Origin: JBCCEJ01 sp039030335
Lineage (GTDB): Bacteria > Pseudomonadota > Gammaproteobacteria > HK1
Assembly (NCBI GenBank): GCA_039030335.1
Contig: JBCCEJ010000053.1
Coordinates: 1-40,913, forward strand
Direction: 5' to 3'
Length of the DNA stretch: 40,913 bases
The position numbers were made by a program, and so were the translations under genes. Every line of letters begins with the position of its first letter. Within the stretch, counting starts at the first letter, position 1. This document shows, in pieces, positions 33,157 to 40,913 of this stretch. Under the pieces are notes generated by a model. It did not search any database and had not been told where the DNA came from. It saw nothing but the letters and a program-made list of their open reading frames with translations.

Positions 33157-35088
33157 ATGGATGCCACCCCCAAAACACCCACGCCCCCAACCGAACATAC
33201 GCGCCGGATGCATCAGCGCACCACGCAGCATCTGGATTTCCAGGATGCGCGCGATCAGGCGGCTGCCAGCCGGGGGCTCGTAGCGCCGGCGCCAGACGGC
33301 GGCGTGATCGCCAATGAGCGGGGCACCCGCTTCTGGGACCTCGGCGCTTACGAGTTCCTCGAAGGCGAAGAACCCATCGACTCGATCAACCCGAGTCTGC
33401 TGCGCATGGCGCGGCTCAATCTCGCGAATGGACTGTTCAAGGTGACCGACCGGGTCTATCAGGTACGCGGGATGGACATCGCGAACATGACGATCATTGA
33501 AGGTGATGCGGGCCTTTTGATCATCGACTGCCTGACCACCGCGGAAGTCGCGCACGCTGCGCTCGAGCTCTACTACGCCCACCGGCCGCGGCGTCCGGTC
33601 GTCGCGCTGATGTACACGCACAGCCACGTCGACCACTTTGGCGGCGCCAGGGGCGTGTTGAGCGAAGCGGAAGTCGAACGCGGCGACGCGGCGGTCTATG
33701 CGCCCGATGGTTTCATGGAGGCTGTAGGGGGCGAGAACGTACTGGCCGGCAACGCGATGACGCGCCGCGCTCAGTTCCAGTTCGGGCCGCTTTTGAAACC
33801 GGGGCCGCTCGGCCAGGTAGACGCCGGACTCGGCAAGGTCACATCGCGCGGCCGGGTCACGCTGATCGCGCCAACCGTGCTCATCGTCGAAGCCGTCGAG
33901 ACACACGAGATCGATGGCGTGACGGTGCACTTTCATCTGGCGCCCGGCACCGAGGCGCCAGCCGAGATGCACATGTTCTTCCCTGAGCTCGGCGTGCTGA
34001 ACATGGCCGAGAACGCGACCCCCCTGTTGCATAACTTCTGCCCACTGCGCGGTTCGGAAGTGCGCGACCCGCGTATCTGGTCGTTCTACCTGGCGGACGC
34101 GGTCGAGCGTTTTGGCGATCAGGCCGACGTGCTGATCTGTCAGCATCACTGGCCGACCTGGGGCCGCGCTGAAGTGCGCGACTTCCTCGAACGCCAGCGC
34201 GATCTGTACAAACACATCCATGATCAGACCGTGCGTCTGATGAACCACGGTTTGCGCCCGGCCGAGATCGCCGAGCGTCTCGACCTGCCGCCGTCGCTCG
34301 CGCAGGACTGGCGCATGCGCGGCTACTACGGGACGGTCAGTCATAACTCCAAAGCCGTGTTTCAGCGGTACCTGAGCTGGTATGACGGGCACCCGGCCAA
34401 CCTGAATCCGCTGCCACCGCAGCACGCGGCGCACAAGTACGTGAGCTATATGGGTGGCGCCGAGGCGGTCATCGAGCGCGCGCGTGCCGACTACGACGCA
34501 GGCGAATACCGCTGGGTGGTGCAGGTGCTCTACCACGTGCTGTTCGCCAACCCGGAGCACGAAGAAGCGCGCGAGCTGGCGGCAGCGGCGTTCGACCAGC
34601 TCGGCTATCAGGCGGAGTCGGCGTCGTGGCGGAACGCGTACCTCTACGGCGCGCAGGAACTGCGCAAGGGCGTTATGAAACTGCCGCCGAGGCCTGTCTT
34701 GAGCCCGGACCTGCTGGGTGCCGTCGCCACTGACATCCTGTTCGACTTCATCGCCGTGCGCCTCGATGCGGAACGCGCCGTGGGCCGCCAGTGGCGTATC
34801 AACTGGACGCTCGAAGACCGGGACGAACAGGCGTGCCAGACGCTATGTAATGAAACCCTGACACACCTCATGGGCCGCCAGGCGAGCAACGCACAGGCGA
34901 GCGTCGTGACGACCCGCGAGACGCTGGTGGGGCTCATCGTTCGAAAGGTTGAGCTCACGGCCGCAATCGAATCTGGCGCAGCGCGCATTACCGGAGACGC
35001 GCGCGTCGTCGCTGAGTTGTTCGAGCTACTCGACGACTTCGAACTGCAGTTCGACATCCTGACGCCGGGCGGCCGGCAACTCGAATAA
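33157..35088 (+). CDS. Alkyl/aryl-sulfatase, metallo-beta-lactamase type (SdsA-like)
   Basis: Zinc-dependent alkylsulfatase of 643 aa, the group-III sulfatases such as SdsA1 and the secondary alkylsulfatase Pisa1, which release sulfate from alkyl sulfate esters. Zinc-binding THSHVDHFGG places His155, His157, Asp159 and His160; LNMAENATPLLHNFCPLRG and CQHHWPTWG are further family motifs. A dimerisation domain (around 370-500, YLSWYDGHPANLNPLPP) and an SCP2-like C-terminal domain follow. No signal peptide is visible, unlike secreted SdsA1, so it is probably cytoplasmic. GAGGAAGG precedes the ATG. It is coupled to DUF2889 upstream, with an SDR gene 82 bases downstream that could oxidise the alcohol product. 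Confidence 0.9.
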   Translation: MDATPKTPTPPTEHTRRMHQRTTQHLDFQDARDQAAASRGLVAPAPDGGVIANERGTRFWDLGAYEFLEGEEPIDSINPSLLRMARLNLANGLFKVTDRVYQVRGMDIANMTIIEGDAGLLIIDCLTTAEVAHAALELYYAHRPRRPVVALMYTHSHVDHFGGARGVLSEAEVERGDAAVYAPDGFMEAVGGENVLAGNAMTRRAQFQFGPLLKPGPLGQVDAGLGKVTSRGRVTLIAPTVLIVEAVETHEIDGVTVHFHLAPGTEAPAEMHMFFPELGVLNMAENATPLLHNFCPLRGSEVRDPRIWSFYLADAVERFGDQADVLICQHHWPTWGRAEVRDFLERQRDLYKHIHDQTVRLMNHGLRPAEIAERLDLPPSLAQDWRMRGYYGTVSHNSKAVFQRYLSWYDGHPANLNPLPPQHAAHKYVSYMGGAEAVIERARADYDAGEYRWVVQVLYHVLFANPEHEEARELAAAAFDQLGYQAESASWRNAYLYGAQELRKGVMKLPPRPVLSPDLLGAVATDILFDFIAVRLDAERAVGRQWRINWTLEDRDEQACQTLCNETLTHLMGRQASNAQASVVTTRETLVGLIVRKVELTAAIESGAARITGDARVVAELFELLDDFELQFDILTPGGRQLE

Positions 35089-35170
35089 CCCGCGAGCGAC
35101 GGGTCGTCCACCGTGGGTGAACCGCTTCTGACGCCAGCCTGCGATCGACACGCCAAAGAGGGCAAACTCA

Positions 35171-35911
35171 ATGCGACTCGAAGGAAAGAAAGCCATCGTC
35201 ACCGGCGCCGCATCGGGCATTGGCGCCGCGACTGCCCGTCTGTTTGCCGCGGAGGGCGCCGCGGTGCTGGCGGTCGACAGGCCCGAGACGAATCTTGCCG
35301 CCGACTACGCCGACCAGTCAGGCATCGAGACACTCGAGCAGGACCTCGCGGCGCCGGACGCGCCAGAGAACATCATGGCTGGCATGCAGGAACACCTCGG
35401 CGGGCTCGACGTGCTCTACAACAACGCTGGCGTGTCGGGCCGCGCGCTGTTCGATGAGATGGACGATGCGATCTGGGATCAGGTGATCGGGGTCAACCTG
35501 ACCGCCGGTTACCGCCTGACGCGCGCCGCCGTGCCGGCGCTGAAAGAGAGCAGCGCACCGCGCATCATCTTCACGGCCTCGGTCATGGCACGGATGACCG
35601 ACTACGGTCTGGCGGCTTACTGCGCCTCGAAGGCAGGCGTAGCCGGGCTCGTCAGAACGCTGGCGCTGGACCTCGGCAAATACGGCATCACGGCCAACTA
35701 TATCGAGCCGGAGGCCATCTTGACCGGTATGACCAAAGCGGCCTTCGACCAGCAGCACATCGCCGAGGTATGGGCCAAGAAGGCGGCGCTTCGCCGCCTC
35801 GGACAGCCCGTCGATATCGCGCGGGCCGTGTTGTTTCTGGCCTCGGACGACTCGGCGTTCGTGACCGGCCACGGCCTCACCGTCGATGGCGGTCTGACGC
35901 TGCGCACCTGA
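35171..35911 (+). CDS. Short-chain dehydrogenase/reductase (SDR)
   Basis: NAD(P)-dependent oxidoreductase of 246 aa, classical SDR. The Rossmann motif TGAASGIG is at 11-18, NNAG near 88-91, the catalytic Ser in FTASVMARM, and Tyr-x-x-x-Lys in AAYCASKAG. The Asp at the end of strand 2 (VDRPE) suggests NAD rather than NADP. GAGG lies about nine bases before the ATG. Placed after an alkylsulfatase, oxidation of the freed alcohol to a ketone or aldehyde is a reasonable inference; the sequence alone does not fix the substrate. It is convergent with the acyl-CoA dehydrogenase gene (33 bases). Confidence 0.92.
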   Translation: MRLEGKKAIVTGAASGIGAATARLFAAEGAAVLAVDRPETNLAADYADQSGIETLEQDLAAPDAPENIMAGMQEHLGGLDVLYNNAGVSGRALFDEMDDAIWDQVIGVNLTAGYRLTRAAVPALKESSAPRIIFTASVMARMTDYGLAAYCASKAGVAGLVRTLALDLGKYGITANYIEPEAILTGMTKAAFDQQHIAEVWAKKAALRRLGQPVDIARAVLFLASDDSAFVTGHGLTVDGGLTLRT

Positions 35912-35944
35912 CGCTGCGCCAGGCGCCGGCCACGGCGCCGTTCG

Positions 35945-37237
35945 CTACTCGTTGCCGACCGAATGCTCGACCAGATCGGCGTACTTTTCACGCGCATGGG
36001 CTTGCAACGCGGGCAAGTGCCCGGGCGGGAACAAGCCGTTGTACGGCGAGTAGTCGCGGAGTACCTGGCGTGCGATCGTCACCTTGTGCACTTCCGTCGG
36101 CCCATCGACGATGCCGAGCCGAAATGCACCGATGACGTGGTCGGCAAACGGCATTTCCCGCGACACGCCGAGCGAGCCGTGGATCTGCAGCGCGCGCCCA
36201 GCGATGTCGTGCCAGACGGTCGGCAACATGACTTTGATCGCGGCGATGTCTTTACGCACCTTCAGATAGTCCTGATAACGGTCGATTCGCCACGCGGTGC
36301 GCAGCACCATCAGGCGAAAGGCCTCCATCTGGATCCACGAATCGGCGATTTTCTCCTGCGTCATCTGCTTGTCAGATAACGCTTCGCCCTTGGTCCGGCG
36401 CGACAGGGAGCGCTGACACATCATGTCGAACGATTTGCGAATCTGCGCCATCGTGCGCATCGCGTGGTGGATGCGCCCGCCGCCCAGACGAGTCTGTGCG
36501 ACGGCAAATCCTTCGCCGCGCTTGCCGAGCAGATTCTGAGCCGGGACGCGTACATTCTCGTACTGGATATACGCGTGGTGACCTTCCGCCTCGCTGCCAA
36601 CCGCGACATTACGCATGATGTTCACGCCGGGCGTATCGCGCGGCACGATGATCATGGACATGCGGCTGTGCGGCGGCGCGTCCGGGTCGGTCACGACCAT
36701 GACGATCAGGAAAGTGGCGTATCGGGCGTTCGATGAAAACCACTTCTCGCCGTTGATCACCCATTCGTCGCCATCGAGTTCCGCGCGGCACGTGAACTCG
36801 GTCGGGTCGGCGCCCGCGTGAGGTTCAGTCATCGAATAGCAGGACACGATCTCGCCATTCAACAGCGGCTGCAGCCACTGCGATTTGTGCTCCTCCGTGC
36901 CGTAGTGCGCAAGGATTTCCGCGTTCCCGGTATCGGGCGCCTGACAACCGAAGATGATTGGCGCAAAGCGGGCGCGACCGAGGATCTCGTTCATCAGCGC
37001 CAGCTTTAGCTGCCCGAATCCCTGCCCGCCCAGTTCCGGGCCGAGGTGACAGGCCCAGAGACCCTGCTCCTTGACGACCGCCTGAAGCTTCGGGACGATC
37101 TTCCGATTGGCGGGGTTGGTGATGTCATAGGGGGAGCCCAACACGAAGTCGAGCGGCTCCACCTCCTCGCGGACGAAATCATCCATCCAGTCCAGTACCG
37201 ATTGGAATTCTTCGTCGGTTTCGAAATCCCAGCCCAT
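35945..37237 (-). CDS. Acyl-CoA dehydrogenase
   Basis: FAD-dependent dehydrogenase of 430 aa oxidising an acyl-CoA at the alpha-beta bond. Flavin and substrate motifs are CYSMTEPHAGADPTEF, INGEKWFSSNARYA, and the C-terminal QIHGSLGVSREMPFA and IVDGPTEVHK. The last carries Asp in the place of the catalytic Glu of medium-chain enzymes; the same form occurs in ACAD10/ACAD11-like and FadE-like relatives, so it is not damage. GGAGGA lies about seven bases before the ATG. It is divergent from the DppB-type permease. The substrate may be a long, branched or cyclic acyl-CoA, in line with the nearby BadI-like enzyme (inference). Confidence 0.92.
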   Translation of the reverse strand: MGWDFETDEEFQSVLDWMDDFVREEVEPLDFVLGSPYDITNPANRKIVPKLQAVVKEQGLWACHLGPELGGQGFGQLKLALMNEILGRARFAPIIFGCQAPDTGNAEILAHYGTEEHKSQWLQPLLNGEIVSCYSMTEPHAGADPTEFTCRAELDGDEWVINGEKWFSSNARYATFLIVMVVTDPDAPPHSRMSMIIVPRDTPGVNIMRNVAVGSEAEGHHAYIQYENVRVPAQNLLGKRGEGFAVAQTRLGGGRIHHAMRTMAQIRKSFDMMCQRSLSRRTKGEALSDKQMTQEKIADSWIQMEAFRLMVLRTAWRIDRYQDYLKVRKDIAAIKVMLPTVWHDIAGRALQIHGSLGVSREMPFADHVIGAFRLGIVDGPTEVHKVTIARQVLRDYSPYNGLFPPGHLPALQAHAREKYADLVEHSVGNE

Positions 37238-37275
37238 GCCGTGTCCTCCAGGCGACCATGTATGAGTGTGTATTC

Positions 37276-37303
37276 TTCACCGTCGTCCACCGCCTTGTAT
37301 AGC
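37276..37303 (+). promoter_or_regulatory. Possible promoter of the dppB-like gene
   Basis: TTCACC (37276-37281) and TATAGC (37298-37303) are 16 bases apart in the 96-base divergent region before the permease gene. The -35 match is only fair. Confidence 0.3.
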
Positions 37304-37333
37304 GTCACTGGCCGACAGAGGTTGCCCTGAGCC

Positions 37334-38296
37334 ATGCCGCTATGGCGCCGCACGGTTCTGCGCGTGGTTGGCTCACTGGCAACGCTGTTCGCCGTTTCGG
37401 TGGCTTTTTTTGCGTTGATCGAGGTGGCGCCGGGCGATTACGCGGCTGCGATCTCGGGGCCGCAGACCAGCGATGCCGACCGCAATGCGATCCGCGTGAC
37501 GCTCGGGCTCGACCAACCGCTCATCGGCCGCTATCTCAGCTGGTGCCGCAATGCGCTGCAAGGCGATCTGGGCGTATCGTGGTGGACCGGCGAACCCATC
37601 GCCGATTTCATCTGGGAGCCCGTCTGGCAAACCCTGTGGCTCGCGCTGCTGGCGGGGCTCGTCGCGGTCCCGCTGGGCCTGCTGCTGGGTGTCACGGCGC
37701 TCGCCTGGCGCCGCACACCGCTCGATCCGGCGCTCGGTTCGTTGACACTCGCGGCCGCGTCCATGCCCGACTTTCTGATCGCCTACGGACTGATGGCACT
37801 GCTCGGCGTGCATTTCCAATGGTTTCCGGTGCACACGTTTTATCTGGATGAGATGAGCCTGGCCGCCCGACTCGAGGCGAGTGCGCTACCCGTTGCCGCG
37901 TTGACCGCTATGGTTCTGACCCCGGTATACCGTGCAACGCGCGCCGCTCTTGCCAACGAGCTCGGGTCTGAATATGTGGAGATGGCGCGCCTGAAGGGCT
38001 TGGGTGAGTTCCGCATCCTGGTCGTGCATATGCTGCCAAACGCGCTGGCCCCGGTGGCGAACACACTGGTGCAGGTGGCCGGTCAGCTGCTTCTCGGTCT
38101 GGTCGTTATCGAGACCGTTTTTTCATTCCCGGGCTTTGGCAGCCTGCTCGTTCGCGCCGTCGAATTTCGTGATGTGCCGCTGCTGCTTGCAACGTCGCTC
38201 ATCTGCGCCAGCGCCTATATCGCGTTGGTGCTGACTGCCGATCTGCTGAGCTACTGGGCAAATCCGCGTTTGCGCCAGCCGTTGCCCGGCGTTTAG
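37334..38296 (+). CDS. DppB-type ABC transporter permease
   Basis: Inner-membrane permease of 320 aa, of the oligopeptide/dipeptide/nickel family. About six membrane segments are visible. The start MPLWRRTVLRVVGSLATLFAVS and the segment LGLDQPLIGRYLSW are family-typical, and the EAA loop that contacts the ATPase is at about residues 214-236 (EYVEMARLKGLGEFRI). AGAGG lies a rather long 12 bases before the ATG. The partner permease (DppC), ATPases and binding protein are not beside it: the next gene, after 134 bases, is hyuA. The window end leaves open whether they follow hyuB. A transporter paired with hydantoinase suggests uptake of the cyclic amide or a peptide-like substrate. Confidence 0.87.
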   Translation: MPLWRRTVLRVVGSLATLFAVSVAFFALIEVAPGDYAAAISGPQTSDADRNAIRVTLGLDQPLIGRYLSWCRNALQGDLGVSWWTGEPIADFIWEPVWQTLWLALLAGLVAVPLGLLLGVTALAWRRTPLDPALGSLTLAAASMPDFLIAYGLMALLGVHFQWFPVHTFYLDEMSLAARLEASALPVAALTAMVLTPVYRATRAALANELGSEYVEMARLKGLGEFRILVVHMLPNALAPVANTLVQVAGQLLLGLVVIETVFSFPGFGSLLVRAVEFRDVPLLLATSLICASAYIALVLTADLLSYWANPRLRQPLPGV

Positions 38297-38300
38297 CGGC

Positions 38301-38320
38301 GGCGGCTCAGCCAGGCCGCC
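38301..38320 (+). terminator. Hairpin just after the permease gene
   Basis: GGCGGC (38301-38306) and GCCGCC (38315-38320) form a 6-bp stem with an 8-base loop, four bases after the permease stop. No U-run follows, so it may be attenuating or stabilising rather than terminating. Confidence 0.35.
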
Positions 38321-38430
38321 ATTGAGGCGGGCGCGATGCCGGAAAAACCGCACTCCGCACCGCTGGAAATTACGCAGGCGGTCATTCCGTGTAGCCTGCA
38401 CGCACCGGGCGAAGGAAGGATGCGGACAGC

Positions 38431-40467
38431 ATGCAAATTGGCGTCGACACCGGCGGAACGTTCACCGATCTGATCGGCTGGCAGCCGGATGGCAACACGT
38501 GGATCCTGAAGGTTCCAAGTACGCCGCACGATCCGTCGGAGGCGGTACTCGCCGGAATCGCCGAGCTGCTGACGATGGCCCGTGTAGCGCCGGGCGCGGT
38601 GCGACAGGTTGCGCATGGCACAACCGTGGCAACCAACGCCGTGCTCGAACGCAAGGGCGCGCGCACCGGCATCATCGCGACGCGCGGCTTCCGGGATGTG
38701 CTGGAGATCGGCCGCCAGATCCGCACGGCCGTCTACGAACTGGCACTGCGGCCCGAAACGCCGGTGTTTCTGGCGCCCGGCGCGCGGCGCGTGGAAGTCG
38801 ATGAACGCGTGGATGCGAACGGTGACGTGCTGCTGGCCCTCGATGAATCGTCCGTCATCACCGCCGTCGACCAGCTGGTCGCACAAGGCGTCGAATCGGT
38901 TGCCGTCGCGCTGTTGTTCTCGTTCCTGAAGCCCGACCACGAAACGCGGGTGCGCGAGATCATCCGCGCGCGCTACCCCGGGCTCGCCGTGTCGCTGTCC
39001 TGCGAAGTCGACCCGTCCTTCCGCGAATACGAGCGCACCGTGGTAACCGCGTTTGACGCCTATACCAAGCCGGTGCTCGCCGCCTACCTCAAACGTCTGG
39101 TGAGCGGTTTGCGTTCGGCCGGGGTCGACGCGCCCGTTCAGGTCATGCAGTCGCGCGGCGGCGTCGCAAGTGCCATGCTCGCCGCCGAGCGGCCGGTCAG
39201 GTTGTTTCTGTCAGGCCCGGCGGCCGGCGTGGTGGGCGGCGCGGCGACCGGCCGGGCCGCGGAGCAGCGCGATCTCATTACGATCGATGTCGGTGGAACG
39301 AGCTGCGACATTGCACTCATCAATGACGCCAAACCGCTGGTCAGGCCAGAAGGACGCATCGACGGTTTTCCGGTGCGAGTGCCGATGGTGGACGTCAATG
39401 CGATCGGTGCCGGAGGCGGCAGCATCGCGTGGCTTGATTCCTCCGGCGGCCTGCGCGTCGGCCCGCATTCAGCCGGCGCCGTGCCAGGCCCGGCCTGCTA
39501 CGGCCAGGGGGGCGCGCTGCCGACCGTTACCGACGCAGCGCTCGTGCTTGGCTACCTGGACGCAGATAGGTTCGCCGACGGACGGGTAGCGCTCGACCGT
39601 GCTCTGTCGGAACGTGCGATCGCCGAACATCTCGCCACGCCGCTCGGGCTGTCGGTGAACGCAGCGGCGCTCGGAATCCAGCAAGTCGTCAATGCACAGA
39701 TGGCGGAAGGGACCAGGCTCGTGTCGATCAAGCAGGGGCTGGACCCGCGCGAGTTCACACTCGTAGCACTTGGCGGCGCCGGTCCGCTGCACGCGCCGGC
39801 CATCGCGGCAGAGTTGGACATGCGCGAGGTGCTGTTCCCGCGCTACCCGGGCGTTCTGTCAGCCGCGGGCCTGCTGCAGGCACCGACCGAACACGAAGCT
39901 TCGGTCGGCTTTCCGTGTGACCTCGACGACGCCGACCATGGCGCTATCGTGGCGTGTATCGAGAGATTGGACAGGCAAACGCGCGAACGGATGGCAACGG
40001 AAGGCGTCGACGCGGGCGCCAGCGTGACCCGGCACTTTGCCGATGTGTGTTACGTCGGTCAGTCGCACTACCTCGAAGTACCGATACACCTCGACGACGC
40101 CGAACCGCTCACGCGTCTCTACGCAGATTTCGTCGCAACGCATGCGCGCGTATTCGGCTACAGCACCGACTCGCCGGCACGCATCGTGAACCTGCGGGCC
40201 GTCGAGAGTGCGGCACCGACGGGGGCGCCTTACCGGCAGTCCGGGCCCGCCAGAGCGGGCGCAACGCCAGCGCCATCAATACGCGAAGCGACGTTCGACG
40301 CGGAACGCGGTCCGGAGCCGGTGAACGTGTGGGAACGTGAGAGGCTGGCGCCAGACTGGCGCGCCGACGGGCCGCTGATCGTGACGCAAAGCGATACCAC
40401 GGTGCTGATCCCAGCCGGATGGCACGCAAGAATGCTGGCGTCCGGCGATATCCTGGCGAGCCGCTGA
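38431..40467 (+). CDS. hyuA: Hydantoinase A/oxoprolinase family protein (second copy)
   Basis: ATP-dependent alpha-type subunit of 678 aa. It starts almost directly with the phosphate-binding IGVDTGGTFTD, as HyuA proteins do, and shows AHGTTVATNAVLERKGARTG, the second phosphate motif ITIDVGGTSCDIA, VDVNAIGAGGGSIAW and LVALGGAGPLHAPAIA. It shares family motifs with the copy at 22866-24974 but differs at many positions, so it is a distinct paralogue and not a recent duplicate. GGAAGG lies upstream of the ATG at slightly long spacing. The partner hyuB starts 51 bases after its stop. Confidence 0.9.
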   Translation: MQIGVDTGGTFTDLIGWQPDGNTWILKVPSTPHDPSEAVLAGIAELLTMARVAPGAVRQVAHGTTVATNAVLERKGARTGIIATRGFRDVLEIGRQIRTAVYELALRPETPVFLAPGARRVEVDERVDANGDVLLALDESSVITAVDQLVAQGVESVAVALLFSFLKPDHETRVREIIRARYPGLAVSLSCEVDPSFREYERTVVTAFDAYTKPVLAAYLKRLVSGLRSAGVDAPVQVMQSRGGVASAMLAAERPVRLFLSGPAAGVVGGAATGRAAEQRDLITIDVGGTSCDIALINDAKPLVRPEGRIDGFPVRVPMVDVNAIGAGGGSIAWLDSSGGLRVGPHSAGAVPGPACYGQGGALPTVTDAALVLGYLDADRFADGRVALDRALSERAIAEHLATPLGLSVNAAALGIQQVVNAQMAEGTRLVSIKQGLDPREFTLVALGGAGPLHAPAIAAELDMREVLFPRYPGVLSAAGLLQAPTEHEASVGFPCDLDDADHGAIVACIERLDRQTRERMATEGVDAGASVTRHFADVCYVGQSHYLEVPIHLDDAEPLTRLYADFVATHARVFGYSTDSPARIVNLRAVESAAPTGAPYRQSGPARAGATPAPSIREATFDAERGPEPVNVWERERLAPDWRADGPLIVTQSDTTVLIPAGWHARMLASGDILASR

Positions 40468-40518
40468 ACGCGGCTGGCATGCGCAACCCTGGTCCGAAAC
40501 CGACCGCTGAGACCTGAC

Positions 40519-40913
40519 ATGGCAGATCCAACGACAAACCCGCATCGCCCGAATCGGGGCGCCGATCCCATAACGCTGGAGGTCGTGCGTAACAAACTCG
40601 AAGGCATTGCCAACGAGATGCAGTCGACACTGCTCAGAAGTTCGTTCTCAACGGTGGTCAAGGAAGGTCTTGATGCGTCAGCCAGCCTGTTCACGCTACA
40701 AGCCGAGACACTGGCGCAGGCCATCGCGATCCCAATTCATCTCGCGACCCTGATTCCAGTGGTCGAGACACTCAGGCAGAAATTCCCGCCTGCGCAGATG
40801 GTGGAAGGTGACATCTACATCCTGAACGACCCGTATCTGGGCGGCACCCATCTGCCCGATATTGCGATCGTGATTCCGGTATTCCACGACGGTGTGCCGT
40901 TCGCGTACACCGC
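40519..40913 (+). CDS. hyuB: Hydantoinase B/oxoprolinase family protein (second copy, cut by window end)
   Basis: The frame opens at the ATG at 40519 and remains open to the last base of the window, giving about 131 residues of a protein that normally has 500-600. It reads ITLEVVRNKLEGIANEMQ, then LLRSSFSTVVKEGLDASASLF, IPIHLATLIPV, and GDIYILNDPYLGGTHLPDIA, all HyuB signatures. It should form the beta-type partner of the preceding HyuA. The ribosome site is weak (GAG about eight bases upstream). The rest lies beyond the window. Confidence 0.88.
   Translation, partial: MADPTTNPHRPNRGADPITLEVVRNKLEGIANEMQSTLLRSSFSTVVKEGLDASASLFTLQAETLAQAIAIPIHLATLIPVVETLRQKFPPAQMVEGDIYILNDPYLGGTHLPDIAIVIPVFHDGVPFAYT

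Noticed and set aside
1..40913. CRISPR arrays, insertion sequences, integrases, toxin-antitoxin or phage-defence genes
   Set aside because: No repeated spacers, transposase or integrase motifs, terminal inverted repeats or recognisable defence proteins were seen.

Overview
The window is a GC-rich, densely packed stretch of a bacterial chromosome. It looks like a Pseudomonadota member with versatile organic-acid and xenobiotic catabolism; Gammaproteobacteria is my best guess, by inference only. No rRNA, tRNA, CRISPR array, integrase, transposase or phage gene was seen. About 35 protein-coding genes are supported, nearly all by recognisable families, many in short operons that face away from or toward each other.

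Region 1 (1-4.7 kb, +): the end of a branched-chain amino-acid/amide-type ABC importer operon (LivM permease, periplasmic binding protein, LivF ATPase) followed by a luciferase-like oxidoreductase. Region 2 (4.7-11.2 kb): an adenylate-kinase-like protein with a large extra C-terminal domain; a leftward operon (PPOX-family flavin/PLP-type protein, acetyl-CoA hydrolase/transferase family enzyme, aldo/keto reductase); and a divergent LysR regulator with a hotdog thioesterase and a RidA-like deaminase. The LysR/PPOX intergenic region holds a clear sigma-70-like promoter overlapped by a dyad. Region 3 (11.2-13.6 kb): a formylglycine-type sulfatase divergent from an alpha/beta hydrolase with an Asp nucleophile.

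Region 4 (13.6-19.8 kb): a 470-bp stretch without a recognised gene, a small unknown helical protein, two divergent paralogous soluble hybrid histidine kinases, an OmpR-type response regulator overlapping the second kinase, a DUF1127-like small protein and an ICMT-like membrane methyltransferase. Region 5 (19.9-25.0 kb, -): hyuA-hyuB-DUF763 with two 4-base overlaps. The DUF763 protein has a helix-hairpin-helix segment and ends in QLDLF, the textbook beta-clamp-binding pentapeptide. This is the most interesting lead in the window.

Region 6 (25.4-37.2 kb): a YigZ/IMPACT protein, kynureninase, an AlsS-type acetolactate synthase, a BadI-like ring-cleaving hydrolase, a benzoylformate-decarboxylase-like ThDP enzyme, a GST, DUF2889 coupled to an SdsA-type alkylsulfatase and an SDR, and an acyl-CoA dehydrogenase. 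Region 7 (37.3-40.9 kb, +): a lone DppB-type permease and a second hyuA-hyuB pair, cut by the window end. Taken together this reads as a catabolic island for uptake and breakdown of amides/hydantoins, sulfate esters, alicyclic or aromatic acyl-CoAs and alpha-keto acids. Exact substrates cannot be read from the sequence.
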